The notes beneath the pieces were generated by a model. That model was not told the DNA's origin. It searched no databases and saw only the letters and a list, made by a program, of their open reading frames with translations. A program made the position numbers and the translations under genes. Positions 36,270-44,148 of a stretch of 64,000 nt of DNA are shown here, in pieces. Position 1 is the stretch's first letter. The number at the start of each line of letters is the position of its first letter. Origin of the DNA: UBA7239 sp035430165 (lineage in GTDB: Bacteria; Pseudomonadota; Gammaproteobacteria; Pseudomonadales; UBA7239); contig DAOMGE010000005.1 of the NCBI GenBank assembly GCA_035430165.1, positions 25,774-89,773 on the forward strand. The letters run 5' to 3'.

Positions 36270-36470
36270 TCAGAATGCTGGCCCGGATTTGACGCCGAGT
36301 TTCGCGAGCACGGTGGCCAACGGACAAAAGCCGGTAAATGATGCCTGCAACATATTGGCCCCGACAAAAGCCGTAAGCCACAGCCAGTACAGGCTATGCC
36401 AGTGCGCCATTACCACACTCAGCAAGACCATTACCCCTGCAAATCGAAACACTGCCCGGTCAATATTCAT
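36270..36470 (-). CDS. DUF2892 (YgaP C-terminal-like) membrane protein
   Basis: This is a 66-residue protein with two membrane helices and the family signature FTGFCPL followed by a short tail (LAKLGVKSG). It corresponds to the membrane part of YgaP, which in E. coli is fused to a rhodanese and is regulated by the sulfide-responsive ArsR protein YgaV; here no rhodanese is attached. It leads the operon and has GGAGTG 7 bases before the ATG. The biochemical role is unknown, but the cysteine in the signature and its company suggest sulfur handling. Confidence 0.85.
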   Translation of the reverse strand: MNIDRAVFRFAGVMVLLSVVMAHWHSLYWLWLTAFVGANMLQASFTGFCPLATVLAKLGVKSGPAF

Positions 36471-36486
36471 GGTGACACTCCATTTG

Positions 36487-36528
36487 TTTAGTGTTTATTA
36501 ATTTAACTTTTACTAAATAAATATGCAA
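36487..36528 (-). promoter_or_regulatory. Promoter and palindromic operator of the DUF2892-RND-ArsR operon
   Basis: On the minus strand, TTGCAT (36523-36528) and TAAATT (36500-36505) are 17 bases apart, a weak sigma-70 fit. An AT-rich inverted repeat with arms TTTAGT (36487-36492) and ACTAAA (36512-36517) spans the -10 and ends 17 bases from the ATG. That is the right place and composition for an ArsR-family repressor site, and the likely binder is encoded at the end of the operon. Both calls are by eye. Confidence 0.5.
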
Positions 36529-36531
36529 CAC

Positions 36532-36566
36532 AAAAAAAACCCGATTCTCTGGGGGAGAAAATCGGG
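36532..36566 (-). terminator. Rho-independent terminator in the pyrF / DUF2892 gap
   Basis: An 11-bp stem with one mismatch (CCCGATTCTCT / AGAAAATCGGG) and a GGGGG loop, followed on the minus strand by eight T. It lies about 260 bases after pyrF, so it probably ends a separate short transcript and shields the efflux operon promoter directly downstream. Confidence 0.85.
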
Positions 36567-36662
36567 CTAAGACCATTAGGAGTGAAACATTCAAGGAACT
36601 TGCCCTTTGGACGGGATTTCCGCCCAACAGGCCTATCACGTGGGGGGTTGTGACAGATCTGC
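36532..36662 (-). ncRNA. Candidate small RNA downstream of pyrF
   Basis: A short transcript of about 130 nt is suggested by a sigma-70-like promoter on the minus strand: TTGGAT at 36692-36697, a 17-base spacer, and CATACT at 36669-36674. A strong terminator lies at 36532-36566. There is no open frame of note inside. The predicted RNA has a C-rich stretch (CAACCCCCCACG), CUCCU and UUCCUU segments that could pair with ribosome-binding sites, and a hairpin GGGCGGAAAUCCCGUCC. It does not match 6S, 4.5S, tmRNA or RsmY/Z patterns that I can recall. It is named only as a candidate. Confidence 0.45.
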
Positions 36663-36825
36663 CAGGCTAGTATGAATCAAAGAATCTAAATATCCAACCA
36701 GCAAATCTGCCGGCTTTTAAAACCAATACAAATAAAATAAAGGACGATCCAGAAGAAAAAGGCATTAAAAATCAACCCAACACAACCTATTGTGTGCCGT
36801 AGATAAAAGCGACACTACTAGCGCA
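36663..36825. other. Remainder of the 355-base pyrF / DUF2892 gap
   Basis: The gap at 36471-36825 carries the operon promoter, the terminator and the candidate sRNA described separately. The rest, nearest pyrF, is A-rich. It has one small hairpin (ACACAA-CCTA-TTGTGT, 36780-36795) that might weakly end the pyrF transcript. No reading frame or repeat was seen. Confidence 0.5.
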
Positions 36826-37539
36826 TTACAGCCTCTCAACAACGCCGGAAATATTTTTATTGATATCGCCCAATGCGGTACACGGGTCAGGGGCATGAGT
36901 GACTGGACGGCCGATAACCAGATAGTGACTACCCAGAATTAATGCTTCTTCCGGTGTCACGACACGGCGCTGATCGCCAATCTCGCTATCAGCGGGACGT
37001 ATCCCCGGGGTCACCAGACAAAAATCACGGCCGAAACGTGATGAAATCAGCTGGGCTTCACGCGCCGAACAGACCACGCCATCCAGCCCGGCACTGGCCG
37101 ACAACTGGGCAAGATGGAGTATGTGGTCTTGTAGTGGAGCGACAACGCCTGTTTGCTGCAGATCCTTCTCGTCCATGCTGGTCAATACAGTGACTGCAAT
37201 CAAAAGTGGATCATCTTTTCCTGAAAGCGCTGCCCGTGCCGCTTCCAGCATCCGCACACCACCGCTGGCGTGCACATTGGTCATCCACACACCCAGATCG
37301 CGTGCAGCTTTCAGCGCCTGGGCAACAGTATTCGGGATATCGTGAAACTTGAGGTCCAGAAAAACATCGAAACCGCGAGCTACCAACTTCCTGACCAACT
37401 CCGGGCCGCAAGCAGTAAACAATTCCTTACCAACTTTCAGTCGGCACATAGCCGGTGTAAGCCTGTCCACCAGATTGAATACAGAAATTTCATCGCAATA
37501 ATCAAGCGCAACAATGACACGCGGTGAATTTGCAGCCAT
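36826..37539 (-). CDS. pyrF: Orotidine 5'-phosphate decarboxylase
   Basis: The enzyme makes UMP from OMP, the last step of pyrimidine synthesis. The 237-residue product has VALDY at the start, the catalytic LDLKFHDIPNTV, and the phosphate-binding TPGIRP and VIGRPVTHAPDP. The start is ATG 37539 with GAGGTG upstream. In many relatives lapA-lapB precedes pyrF; here lapA is directly upstream with a gap of about 50 bases and lapB is missing. Confidence 0.96.
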   Translation of the reverse strand: MAANSPRVIVALDYCDEISVFNLVDRLTPAMCRLKVGKELFTACGPELVRKLVARGFDVFLDLKFHDIPNTVAQALKAARDLGVWMTNVHASGGVRMLEAARAALSGKDDPLLIAVTVLTSMDEKDLQQTGVVAPLQDHILHLAQLSASAGLDGVVCSAREAQLISSRFGRDFCLVTPGIRPADSEIGDQRRVVTPEEALILGSHYLVIGRPVTHAPDPCTALGDINKNISGVVERL

Positions 37540-37590
37540 TTTGATTTTCACCTCTAACAAGAGCAGCCTGACAAAAAGCCTGGCGGCAAA

Positions 37591-37878
37591 TTATTCAACC
37601 GCCCTGACTGCTGACTTTTGCTTAACTGCTTTCAACTGGCGCCTCAAAATCTGCAGATGCATCTGGTGCCGCAACGCTTGTACACCACTCACTGTCAAAC
37701 CAAGCAATGTACCCGCCGTAAAAAAAACCAATAGCCACAAAGCGAGTTGCACGCCTTCAACAGCATGGCCAAACCACACCACTGTAACCGGTTGCATATT
37801 GTCGAGGTAAAACCACACACCCAGGCCTGCACCAGCCAACAGGACAATCAGCGATAAAATCCGGTATACCCAACGCAT
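37591..37878 (-). CDS. lapA: Lipopolysaccharide assembly protein A domain protein (LapA/YciS, DUF1049)
   Basis: This is a 95-residue inner-membrane protein with two helices (about 5-25 and 42-64) and a basic cytoplasmic coiled tail (LRHQMHLQILRRQLKAVKQK). The inter-helix segment DNMQPVTVVWFG fits DUF1049. In E. coli LapA works with LapB to control LPS synthesis via LpxC turnover. The ATG at 37878 is preferred, with GGAG 8 bases upstream, over one four codons earlier. Confidence 0.85.
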   Translation of the reverse strand: MRWVYRILSLIVLLAGAGLGVWFYLDNMQPVTVVWFGHAVEGVQLALWLLVFFTAGTLLGLTVSGVQALRHQMHLQILRRQLKAVKQKSAVRAVE

Positions 37879-37896
37879 GTGATTCTCCATGTGCCC

Positions 37897-37932
37897 GAAA
37901 AAAAAACGGCATAGCCAAAAGCCATGCCGTTT
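37897..37932 (-). terminator. Rho-independent terminator after ihfB
   Basis: A 12-bp stem with one wobble pair (AAACGGCATAGC / GCCATGCCGTTT), loop CAAAA, followed on the minus strand by a run of about ten T. It lies 41 bases after the ihfB stop and just upstream of lapA, so lapA-pyrF probably needs its own promoter or readthrough. Confidence 0.85.
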
Positions 37933-37972
37933 ATTCTAGCTACTGCTGAGACAATGTGAAAATATCAGCAAT

Positions 37973-38284
37973 TCACTTGCTCGTTTGCAGGCTTTCATTT
38001 ACCCGGTCGCGCAGTTCCTTACCCGGTTTGAAGTGTGGAACATGCTTGCCCGTCAACTTGACTGCATCACCTGTCTTGGGATTTCTCCCTATCCGAGGAG
38101 CACGGTAGTGGAGCGAAAAACTGCCAAATCCACGAATTTCAATCCTGCCGCCTGTAGCCAGTACCTGCGCCATGCTATCGATCATCGTTTTGATCGCCAG
38201 CTCAACATCCTTGGCGGACAGCTGTTCCTGTCGCGCCGCAATGCTTTCGATCAATTCAGATTTGGTAACCGTTTTCCGATCCAC
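37973..38284 (-). CDS. ihfB: Integration host factor subunit beta
   Basis: This is a DNA-bending nucleoid protein that pairs with IhfA. The product has TKSELIESIAARQ, the beta-arm core GGRIEIRGFGSFSLHYR and GRNPKTGD with the DNA-intercalating proline, then VPHFKPGKELRDRVN. No ATG is suitably placed; the GTG at 38284 has GAGCAGG upstream, and a second GTG lies two codons earlier. It follows rpsA, the usual gammaproteobacterial order. Confidence 0.95.
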   Translation of the reverse strand: MDRKTVTKSELIESIAARQEQLSAKDVELAIKTMIDSMAQVLATGGRIEIRGFGSFSLHYRAPRIGRNPKTGDAVKLTGKHVPHFKPGKELRDRVNESLQTSK

Positions 38285-38307
38285 AACCACACCTGCTCAG
38301 ACAAGTC

Positions 38308-39981
38308 TTACTGGTTCTGCATTTGCGCCTTGATCAGATCACCAATGGTAGTTGGGGAGGATTGCTCAGCCTCTTTCTTACCATGGTCACGCACTGCTTC
38401 TTTCTCGTCTTCAACGTCTTTCGACTTGACTGACAAACCGATGCTGCGATTTTTGCGATCAACACTGATGATCTTGGCTTCGACTTCCTCGCCCTCTTTC
38501 AGTACGTTGCGCGCATCTTCCACTTTATCGCGACTGATTTCAGACGCCTTCAATGTTGCTTCAACATCATCCGCCAATTTGATCGTGGCTGATTTTGCAT
38601 CAACAGATACTACAACGCCTTTCACGATGCTGCCCTTGTCATTGGTGGCAACATAGTTAGAGAAAGGATCGTTTTGCAGTTGTTTTACACCGAGTGAAAT
38701 ACGCTCGCGTTCAGGGTCAATAGCAAGGATAACGGTATCCAGCTCATCGCCTTTCTTGAAGTTGCGAACGGCTTCTTCACCCGTCTCATTCCATGACAGG
38801 TCGGACAAGTGAATGAGACCGTCGATGTTACCTTCCAGACCGATGAATACACCAAAATCAGTAATGGATTTGATTTTGCCGCTGATCTTGTCGCCCTTGT
38901 TGTAATTGCGGGCAAAAACATCCCAAGGATTTTCCTGGCACTGCTTGATACCAAGGGAAATACGACGACGCTCCTGATCAATATCAAGCACCATTACATC
39001 GAGTTCATCACCGACCTGAACAACCTTGGATGGATGGATGTTCTTGTTCGTCCAATCCATTTCGGACACGTGAACCAGACCTTCAACACCTTCTTCCAGC
39101 TCAGCAAAGCAACCGTAGTCAGTCAGGTTGGTGATCTTCGCACGTACTTTGGTGCCTTCCGGATATTTATTCGTGATGATTACCCATGGATCATCACCCA
39201 ATTGTTTGAGACCGAGTGATACACGGTTCTTCTCGCGATCAAATTTGAGAACCTTGACATCAATTTCGTCACCCACAGCAACGATTTCGCTTGGATGCTT
39301 GATACGTTTCCAGGCCATGTCTGTGATATGCAACAGACCATCAACACCACCGAGATCAACGAATGCACCGTAGTCAGTGAGATTTTTGACAACACCTTTA
39401 ACACGTGAGCCTTCTTGCAGATTCGCAAGCAACTCTTCACGCTCGGCACTGTTGGCCGTTTCAAGTACAGCACGACGTGAAACCACGATGTTGTTACGTT
39501 TCTGGTCAAGTTTGATAACCTTGAATTCCAGCGCCTTGCCTTCAATGTGTGTGGTGTCGCGCACAGGACGCACATCAACCAGTGAACCCGGCAGGAACGC
39601 ACGGATACCTTGTACATCAACAGTAAAACCGCCTTTAACTTTGCCGTTGATAAGACCAATAACAGGCTCTGAAGCAGTAAAAGCTTTTTCGAGAATTTTC
39701 CAGGCTTCAACGCGTTTCGCTTTTTCACGCGACAAACGGGTTTCACCCATACCATCTTCTACGGTTTCCAGTGCAACCTGCACTTCATCACCGATATTCA
39801 GGGAAAACTCACCGCGTTCGTTCAGGAACTGGACGCGAGGAATAACACCTTCGGATTTAAGACCGGCGTGTACAGTGACCCAATCACTGTCGATGTCGAT
39901 AATAACGCCGGTGACGATTGCACCCGGTGTCATTTCAACGGTTTTCAGACTTTGTTCAAAGAGTTCAGCAAAACTTTCCAT
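38308..39981 (-). CDS. rpsA: 30S ribosomal protein S1
   Basis: This is an mRNA-binding ribosomal protein of 557 residues, the same length as in E. coli. It has six S1 domains, seen as repeated motifs such as GAFVDLGGVDGLLHITDM, YGCFAELEEGVEGLVHVSEMDW and FGVFIGLEGNIDGLIHLSDLSW. It begins MESFAELFEQSL from the ATG at 39981. The 138-base leader between cmk and rpsA is where S1 autoregulation acts in relatives, but I did not fold it. Confidence 0.97.
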   Translation of the reverse strand: MESFAELFEQSLKTVEMTPGAIVTGVIIDIDSDWVTVHAGLKSEGVIPRVQFLNERGEFSLNIGDEVQVALETVEDGMGETRLSREKAKRVEAWKILEKAFTASEPVIGLINGKVKGGFTVDVQGIRAFLPGSLVDVRPVRDTTHIEGKALEFKVIKLDQKRNNIVVSRRAVLETANSAEREELLANLQEGSRVKGVVKNLTDYGAFVDLGGVDGLLHITDMAWKRIKHPSEIVAVGDEIDVKVLKFDREKNRVSLGLKQLGDDPWVIITNKYPEGTKVRAKITNLTDYGCFAELEEGVEGLVHVSEMDWTNKNIHPSKVVQVGDELDVMVLDIDQERRRISLGIKQCQENPWDVFARNYNKGDKISGKIKSITDFGVFIGLEGNIDGLIHLSDLSWNETGEEAVRNFKKGDELDTVILAIDPERERISLGVKQLQNDPFSNYVATNDKGSIVKGVVVSVDAKSATIKLADDVEATLKASEISRDKVEDARNVLKEGEEVEAKIISVDRKNRSIGLSVKSKDVEDEKEAVRDHGKKEAEQSSPTTIGDLIKAQMQNQ

Positions 39982-40119
39982 CAATACACCTATGAATGAT
40001 CGCTTTCGCGACCTGTATCACCGCAAGCCAGGACATGCGGGTCAGCATCAACACAGCAACTGCCTTGCTCCGAATAAAAACGGATCTGGCCAAAAAACAG
40101 TCACCGACCAAACAAACAA

Positions 40120-40785
40120 TCAGGAAACCAGTCCGCGTTGCGCGGCCAGATCCAGCACTGCTGTTAAAACCTCCTCAATATCCATCTGCGTGCTGTCAAT
40201 GACAACGGCATCGTCCGCCGGGCGCAAAGGCGCCACGCTTCGGTTGATATCACGGTCATCCCGGGCACGTATGTCTTCGAGAAGGCTCGGCAGGCTAACA
40301 CCATGTCCTTTATTTATCAACTGGTTATAGCGTCTTTGCGCTCTTTCTTCGGCACTGGCGGTCAGGTAGATCTTCAAAGGTGCCTCCATAAAAACCACCG
40401 TACCCATATCGCGTCCGTCAGCGACAAGGCCAGGAGGAACCGCAAAATCACGCTGGCGCTGCAACAAGGCAGCACGTAAACCCGGGAGCGCACCCACTTG
40501 CGAAGCTCCAGCACCAGCCTCCTCGCCACGTATGAGCGGAGCCAGATCCTGGCCATCCACCCAGACATGTTGTGACTCAAAACGGATTTCCAACCGGCCT
40601 ACCATAGCAATCAGGGCAGGCTCATCATCCAGCAGCAAACCACGTTGCTGCCCTGCGACAGCCGTAATACGGTAGAGGGCACCGCTGTCCAGACAATGCC
40701 AACCCAGATGATCTGCCAGGCGATGAGCAATAGTACCCTTGCCTGACCCGCCAGGCCCGTCAATGGTAATGACCGGCACAGCCAT
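40120..40785 (-). CDS. cmk: Cytidylate kinase
   Basis: The enzyme phosphorylates CMP and dCMP with ATP. The 221-residue product has the P-loop DGPGGSGKGT from residue 9, LDSGALYR, VADGRDMGTVVF and LTASAEERAQRRYNQL. Its ATG overlaps the aroA stop by one base (TGATG), so the two are coupled. A longer frame running into aroA was rejected because the kinase motif sits right after this ATG. Confidence 0.96.
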   Translation of the reverse strand: MAVPVITIDGPGGSGKGTIAHRLADHLGWHCLDSGALYRITAVAGQQRGLLLDDEPALIAMVGRLEIRFESQHVWVDGQDLAPLIRGEEAGAGASQVGALPGLRAALLQRQRDFAVPPGLVADGRDMGTVVFMEAPLKIYLTASAEERAQRRYNQLINKGHGVSLPSLLEDIRARDDRDINRSVAPLRPADDAVVIDSTQMDIEEVLTAVLDLAAQRGLVS

Positions 40786-42089
40786 CAGTCGGCCACCACA
40801 ATATGCAGCCCGGCATGAGCAGCCAGCTCCACGAAACCGGGAAATGAGGTTGTGACATTGGCACAATCTTCTACAGTGATCGGCCCACTGGCACGCAGGG
40901 CGGCGATGGCAAAGGCCATGGCAATCCGATGGTCGCCATGACTCACGACCGTACCGGCACCGAGCTGACCTCCATCGATCACAATACCGTCAGCGGTAGG
41001 TTCCGCCTTGATGCCCAGTGTGTGCAAACCATCCGCCATCACCTGGATACGGTCAGACTCTTTCACACGCAGCTCCTCCGCACCGGTCAGGACAGTGCGA
41101 CCACTTGCGCAAGCGGCGGCAACAAACAATACCGGGAATTCGTCAATAGCCAGGGGGACAAGATGTTCAGGAATTTCGATTCCATGCAAACGCGCCGCAC
41201 GCACACGGATGTCAGCAACAGGCTCACCACCCACTTCACGCGGATTCAGCAATTCGATGTTGGCTCCCATCAGCTTCAGGATGTTGATTACACCGGTGCG
41301 AGTCGGGTTGATGCCTACGTGCTGCAACGTCACATCGGAACCATCCGCAATACTTGCACCCACCATAAAAAACGCCGCCGACGAAATATCAGCTGGCACA
41401 TCAATTTTCGTCGCGACAAGCTTGCCACCACCCTGCAGCCTTGCCGTAGGTCCATTCACCTCAACCTTATAACCAAAACCGCGCAACATACGCTCGGTAT
41501 GATCACGCGTAGGTGCAGGTTCAGTCACAGAGGTTTCCCCGTCGGCATAAAGGCCAGCCAACAAAACACCTGATTTCACCTGTGCGCTAGCCATTGGCAT
41601 ATCGTAGTGAATGCCGCTCAATTTTTTTCCGCCTCGAACCGTAACAGGCGGCGCGCCCTTTTCACCAGTTGTTTCAATCACTGCACCCATCGTGCGCAAT
41701 GGTTTGGCAACGCGCTCCATCGGTCGTTTCGACAGTGATTCATCGCCAATCATTACCACATCAAAGTCTTGTCCCGCCATCAAGCCTGACAACAATCTCA
41801 TTGAGGTGCCGGAATTACCTAAATCCAGCGGATTTCGCGGCGCTTTCAAACCATGCAAACCCACACCATGAATGCGCACCTTGCCATTCACAGGCCCTTC
41901 AATAGTGACGCCCATGTCACGGAATGCACGCAGGGTCGCCAGCGCATCATCACCTTCCAGAAAACCTTCTACATTGGTGATACCTTCGGCGAGCGAACCG
42001 AACATGATGGAGCGATGTGAGATGGATTTGTCACCCGGCACACGTAGATTGCCTTGCAGGTTACCACCGGGTTGCAACAGGAATTTCAC
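40785..42089 (-). CDS. aroA: 3-phosphoshikimate 1-carboxyvinyltransferase (EPSP synthase)
   Basis: The enzyme joins PEP to shikimate-3-phosphate in chorismate synthesis. The 434-residue product has VPGDKSISHRSIMFGSLAEG, LGNSGTSMRLLSG, KSGVLLAGLYADGETSV, the acidic DEFPVLFVAAACASG and KESDRI. The alanine in LYADGETSV and general pattern suggest the class II-like form common in pseudomonads and Gram-positives. It follows tyrA by 33 bases; in Pseudomonas aeruginosa the two are fused. Confidence 0.95.
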   Translation of the reverse strand: MKFLLQPGGNLQGNLRVPGDKSISHRSIMFGSLAEGITNVEGFLEGDDALATLRAFRDMGVTIEGPVNGKVRIHGVGLHGLKAPRNPLDLGNSGTSMRLLSGLMAGQDFDVVMIGDESLSKRPMERVAKPLRTMGAVIETTGEKGAPPVTVRGGKKLSGIHYDMPMASAQVKSGVLLAGLYADGETSVTEPAPTRDHTERMLRGFGYKVEVNGPTARLQGGGKLVATKIDVPADISSAAFFMVGASIADGSDVTLQHVGINPTRTGVINILKLMGANIELLNPREVGGEPVADIRVRAARLHGIEIPEHLVPLAIDEFPVLFVAAACASGRTVLTGAEELRVKESDRIQVMADGLHTLGIKAEPTADGIVIDGGQLGAGTVVSHGDHRIAMAFAIAALRASGPITVEDCANVTTSFPGFVELAAHAGLHIVVAD

Positions 42090-42122
42090 AATAAAACCTC
42101 GACAGGATTGTAGTAAGCCGAA

Positions 42123-43022
42123 TCAGTTGGCTATCTTTGTTCGCAATGCGTAAATTTCACCGAAGTGGTCACGCGACTTCTTGGCACGCGTGAAAAGTTC
42201 ACGCAAGTAATCACCGTTACCGTCTGCAATAGCCATTCGCAATTCGGCGAGATGGCTTTCAAAATCATCCAGCCCATTCAGCAATGCATCACGATTGGCC
42301 ATGGCTATGTCATGCCACATGGTAGGATCACTGCCGGCAATACGGGTAAAATCCTTGAAGCCTCCAGCAGCATAGCGAAAAATATCATTGTGCTGCGTAC
42401 GCTGTGCAAGCGTATCCACCAGTGTATAGGCAAGCATATGCGGTAGATGACTGGTCAGGGCCAACACATTGTCATGCTCTGCCACTGCCATTTTTGAAAC
42501 ATTGGCACCTACCGCTTGCCACAAACAAGCCACCGTATCGACAGCATTACCATCTGTATGTGGAAGCGGCGTGAGGATGACTTCGTGGCGATGGAATAAT
42601 TGTGGATTGACTGCATCAATACCACTTTTTTCCGAGCCAGCAATCGGATGACCGGGCACAAAATTAGCCGGCACCTTACCAAAAACTGCGCGCGCGTCAT
42701 CAATCACTGAACCCTTGACGCTGGCGACATCTGTCACAATCACTCCGCGTGCTACAACATCCTGCAATTGTCCAAAAACAGCTTTCACACTGAGTGTCGG
42801 TGTTGCAATCACAACCACATCACCTTGCTGCAAATCAGCCAACATCGCAGAGAGGTTACTGTCTGCAAGATCAACGACAGCACGTTTGATGGCGATATCC
42901 ACAGTTGATTCACTGCGACTGCAGCCCATGACAGTAGCGCAAGCACCTGCTTCTTTGAGGGCACGCGCAAAAGATCCACCAATCAGGCCAAGGCCAATCA
43001 CCAGTATCCGCTCAGCAATCAT
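42123..43022 (-). CDS. tyrA: Prephenate/arogenate (cyclohexadienyl) dehydrogenase
   Basis: The enzyme oxidatively decarboxylates prephenate or arogenate for tyrosine synthesis. The 299-residue product has the NAD motif VIGLGLIGGS near the start, VTDVASVKG, the catalytic-region histidine in FVPGHPIAGSEKSG, and the late HDNVLALTSHLPHMLAY. It overlaps hisC by four bases (ATGA). Cofactor and substrate preference cannot be told from sequence alone. Confidence 0.94.
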   Translation of the reverse strand: MIAERILVIGLGLIGGSFARALKEAGACATVMGCSRSESTVDIAIKRAVVDLADSNLSAMLADLQQGDVVVIATPTLSVKAVFGQLQDVVARGVIVTDVASVKGSVIDDARAVFGKVPANFVPGHPIAGSEKSGIDAVNPQLFHRHEVILTPLPHTDGNAVDTVACLWQAVGANVSKMAVAEHDNVLALTSHLPHMLAYTLVDTLAQRTQHNDIFRYAAGGFKDFTRIAGSDPTMWHDIAMANRDALLNGLDDFESHLAELRMAIADGNGDYLRELFTRAKKSRDHFGEIYALRTKIAN

Positions 43023-44119
43023 GCAGACAGCACCTTTTTGCAGCTGGCGAGAAAACGTGCATTCTGCTCAGGCAAACCAATCGAGACGCGCAACCAGGTC
43101 GGCATTTCATATACACCGACAGGGCGCACAATGATGCCCTCGTGCAGGAATGCCTGATATAACGGCGCAGCATCACAACCAAAATCGATTGCAATAAAGT
43201 TACCCGCCGAAGAAATGAATCGTAAATTCAATTCACGCAAGCCCGCTTCCATCTGTTGCATACCAGCACGATTGATCTCAATACTCCGCGCCAGATAATC
43301 CGCATCATCCAGAACTGCTTCTGCTGCAGCAAGCGCAAGAGAATTCACATTGAACGGTTCGCGCAATCGATTCAGTAAATCGGCAATCTGAAGACTGGAA
43401 ACACAATACCCGACACGCAAACCAGCCAATCCATACGCCTTGGAAAAAGTGCGCGAAACGATCAGGTTCGGGAATTTGTGCAAGATAGACAAACCACTCG
43501 CATAATCCTGTTTGTCGACAAATTCGTGGTACGCCTCATCGAGCACAACAATGACAGAGGCAGGAATTTTATTCAGGAAGGCTTCAATATCAGCGATTCC
43601 CAACCAGTTTCCCGTCGGATTATTCGGGTTAGCAATAAAAACCACCCTGGTATCCTGATCAACCAGAGCGGCCATTTTATCGAGGTCATGGCCAAAATTT
43701 CTGGCATCTGCAACGCGCAATTCCGCGCCGAGCGCCTTCACAGCAATGGGATAGACAATAAACGCATGGCGTGAAACAACAGCGTTATCCACTGACGAAA
43801 GAAAAACACGGGCAACCAGATCCAGCAATTCATTGGAACCGTTGCCAATGGTGATCTGCCCTGCCTGCACAGACAACTTTTCTGCCAGCCTGGTTTTCAG
43901 GTTAAACGCACTGCCATCAGGATAGAGCGCAAGTTGTGGCAAGGCATTCTGTATTGCTGACACCGCAGACGCCGGTGTACCGAGCGGATTTTCATTGCTG
44001 GCGAGCTTGATAATGTCCTTGATACCAAGCTCACGCTCCAGTTCTTCTATCGGCTTGCCTGGCTGATACGGCGATAGCCCACGCACACCGGGCACTGCTA
44101 GGGAAGAAAAATCAGTCAT
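43019..44119 (-). CDS. hisC: Histidinol-phosphate / aromatic aminotransferase
   Basis: This PLP enzyme of 366 residues has the substrate-binding LASNENPLG, the cofactor aspartate region IANPNNPTGN, DEAYHEF, and the Schiff-base lysine in SRTFSKAYGLAGLRVGY. It lies between pheA and tyrA, so here it probably transaminates phenylpyruvate or prephenate as well as, or instead of, imidazole-acetol phosphate (the HisC2 situation). No other his genes are near. Confidence 0.93.
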   Translation of the reverse strand: MTDFSSLAVPGVRGLSPYQPGKPIEELERELGIKDIIKLASNENPLGTPASAVSAIQNALPQLALYPDGSAFNLKTRLAEKLSVQAGQITIGNGSNELLDLVARVFLSSVDNAVVSRHAFIVYPIAVKALGAELRVADARNFGHDLDKMAALVDQDTRVVFIANPNNPTGNWLGIADIEAFLNKIPASVIVVLDEAYHEFVDKQDYASGLSILHKFPNLIVSRTFSKAYGLAGLRVGYCVSSLQIADLLNRLREPFNVNSLALAAAEAVLDDADYLARSIEINRAGMQQMEAGLRELNLRFISSAGNFIAIDFGCDAAPLYQAFLHEGIIVRPVGVYEMPTWLRVSIGLPEQNARFLASCKKVLSA

Positions 44120-44148
44120 ACGATCACTTGCTTGGGGAGATGGGTGGG

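Noticed and set aside
39377..40330. Open frame of about 317 codons on the plus strand across rpsA
   Set aside because: It runs antisense to S1 and cmk, has Ser/Arg-rich composition and no known motif. The minus-strand genes are certain.
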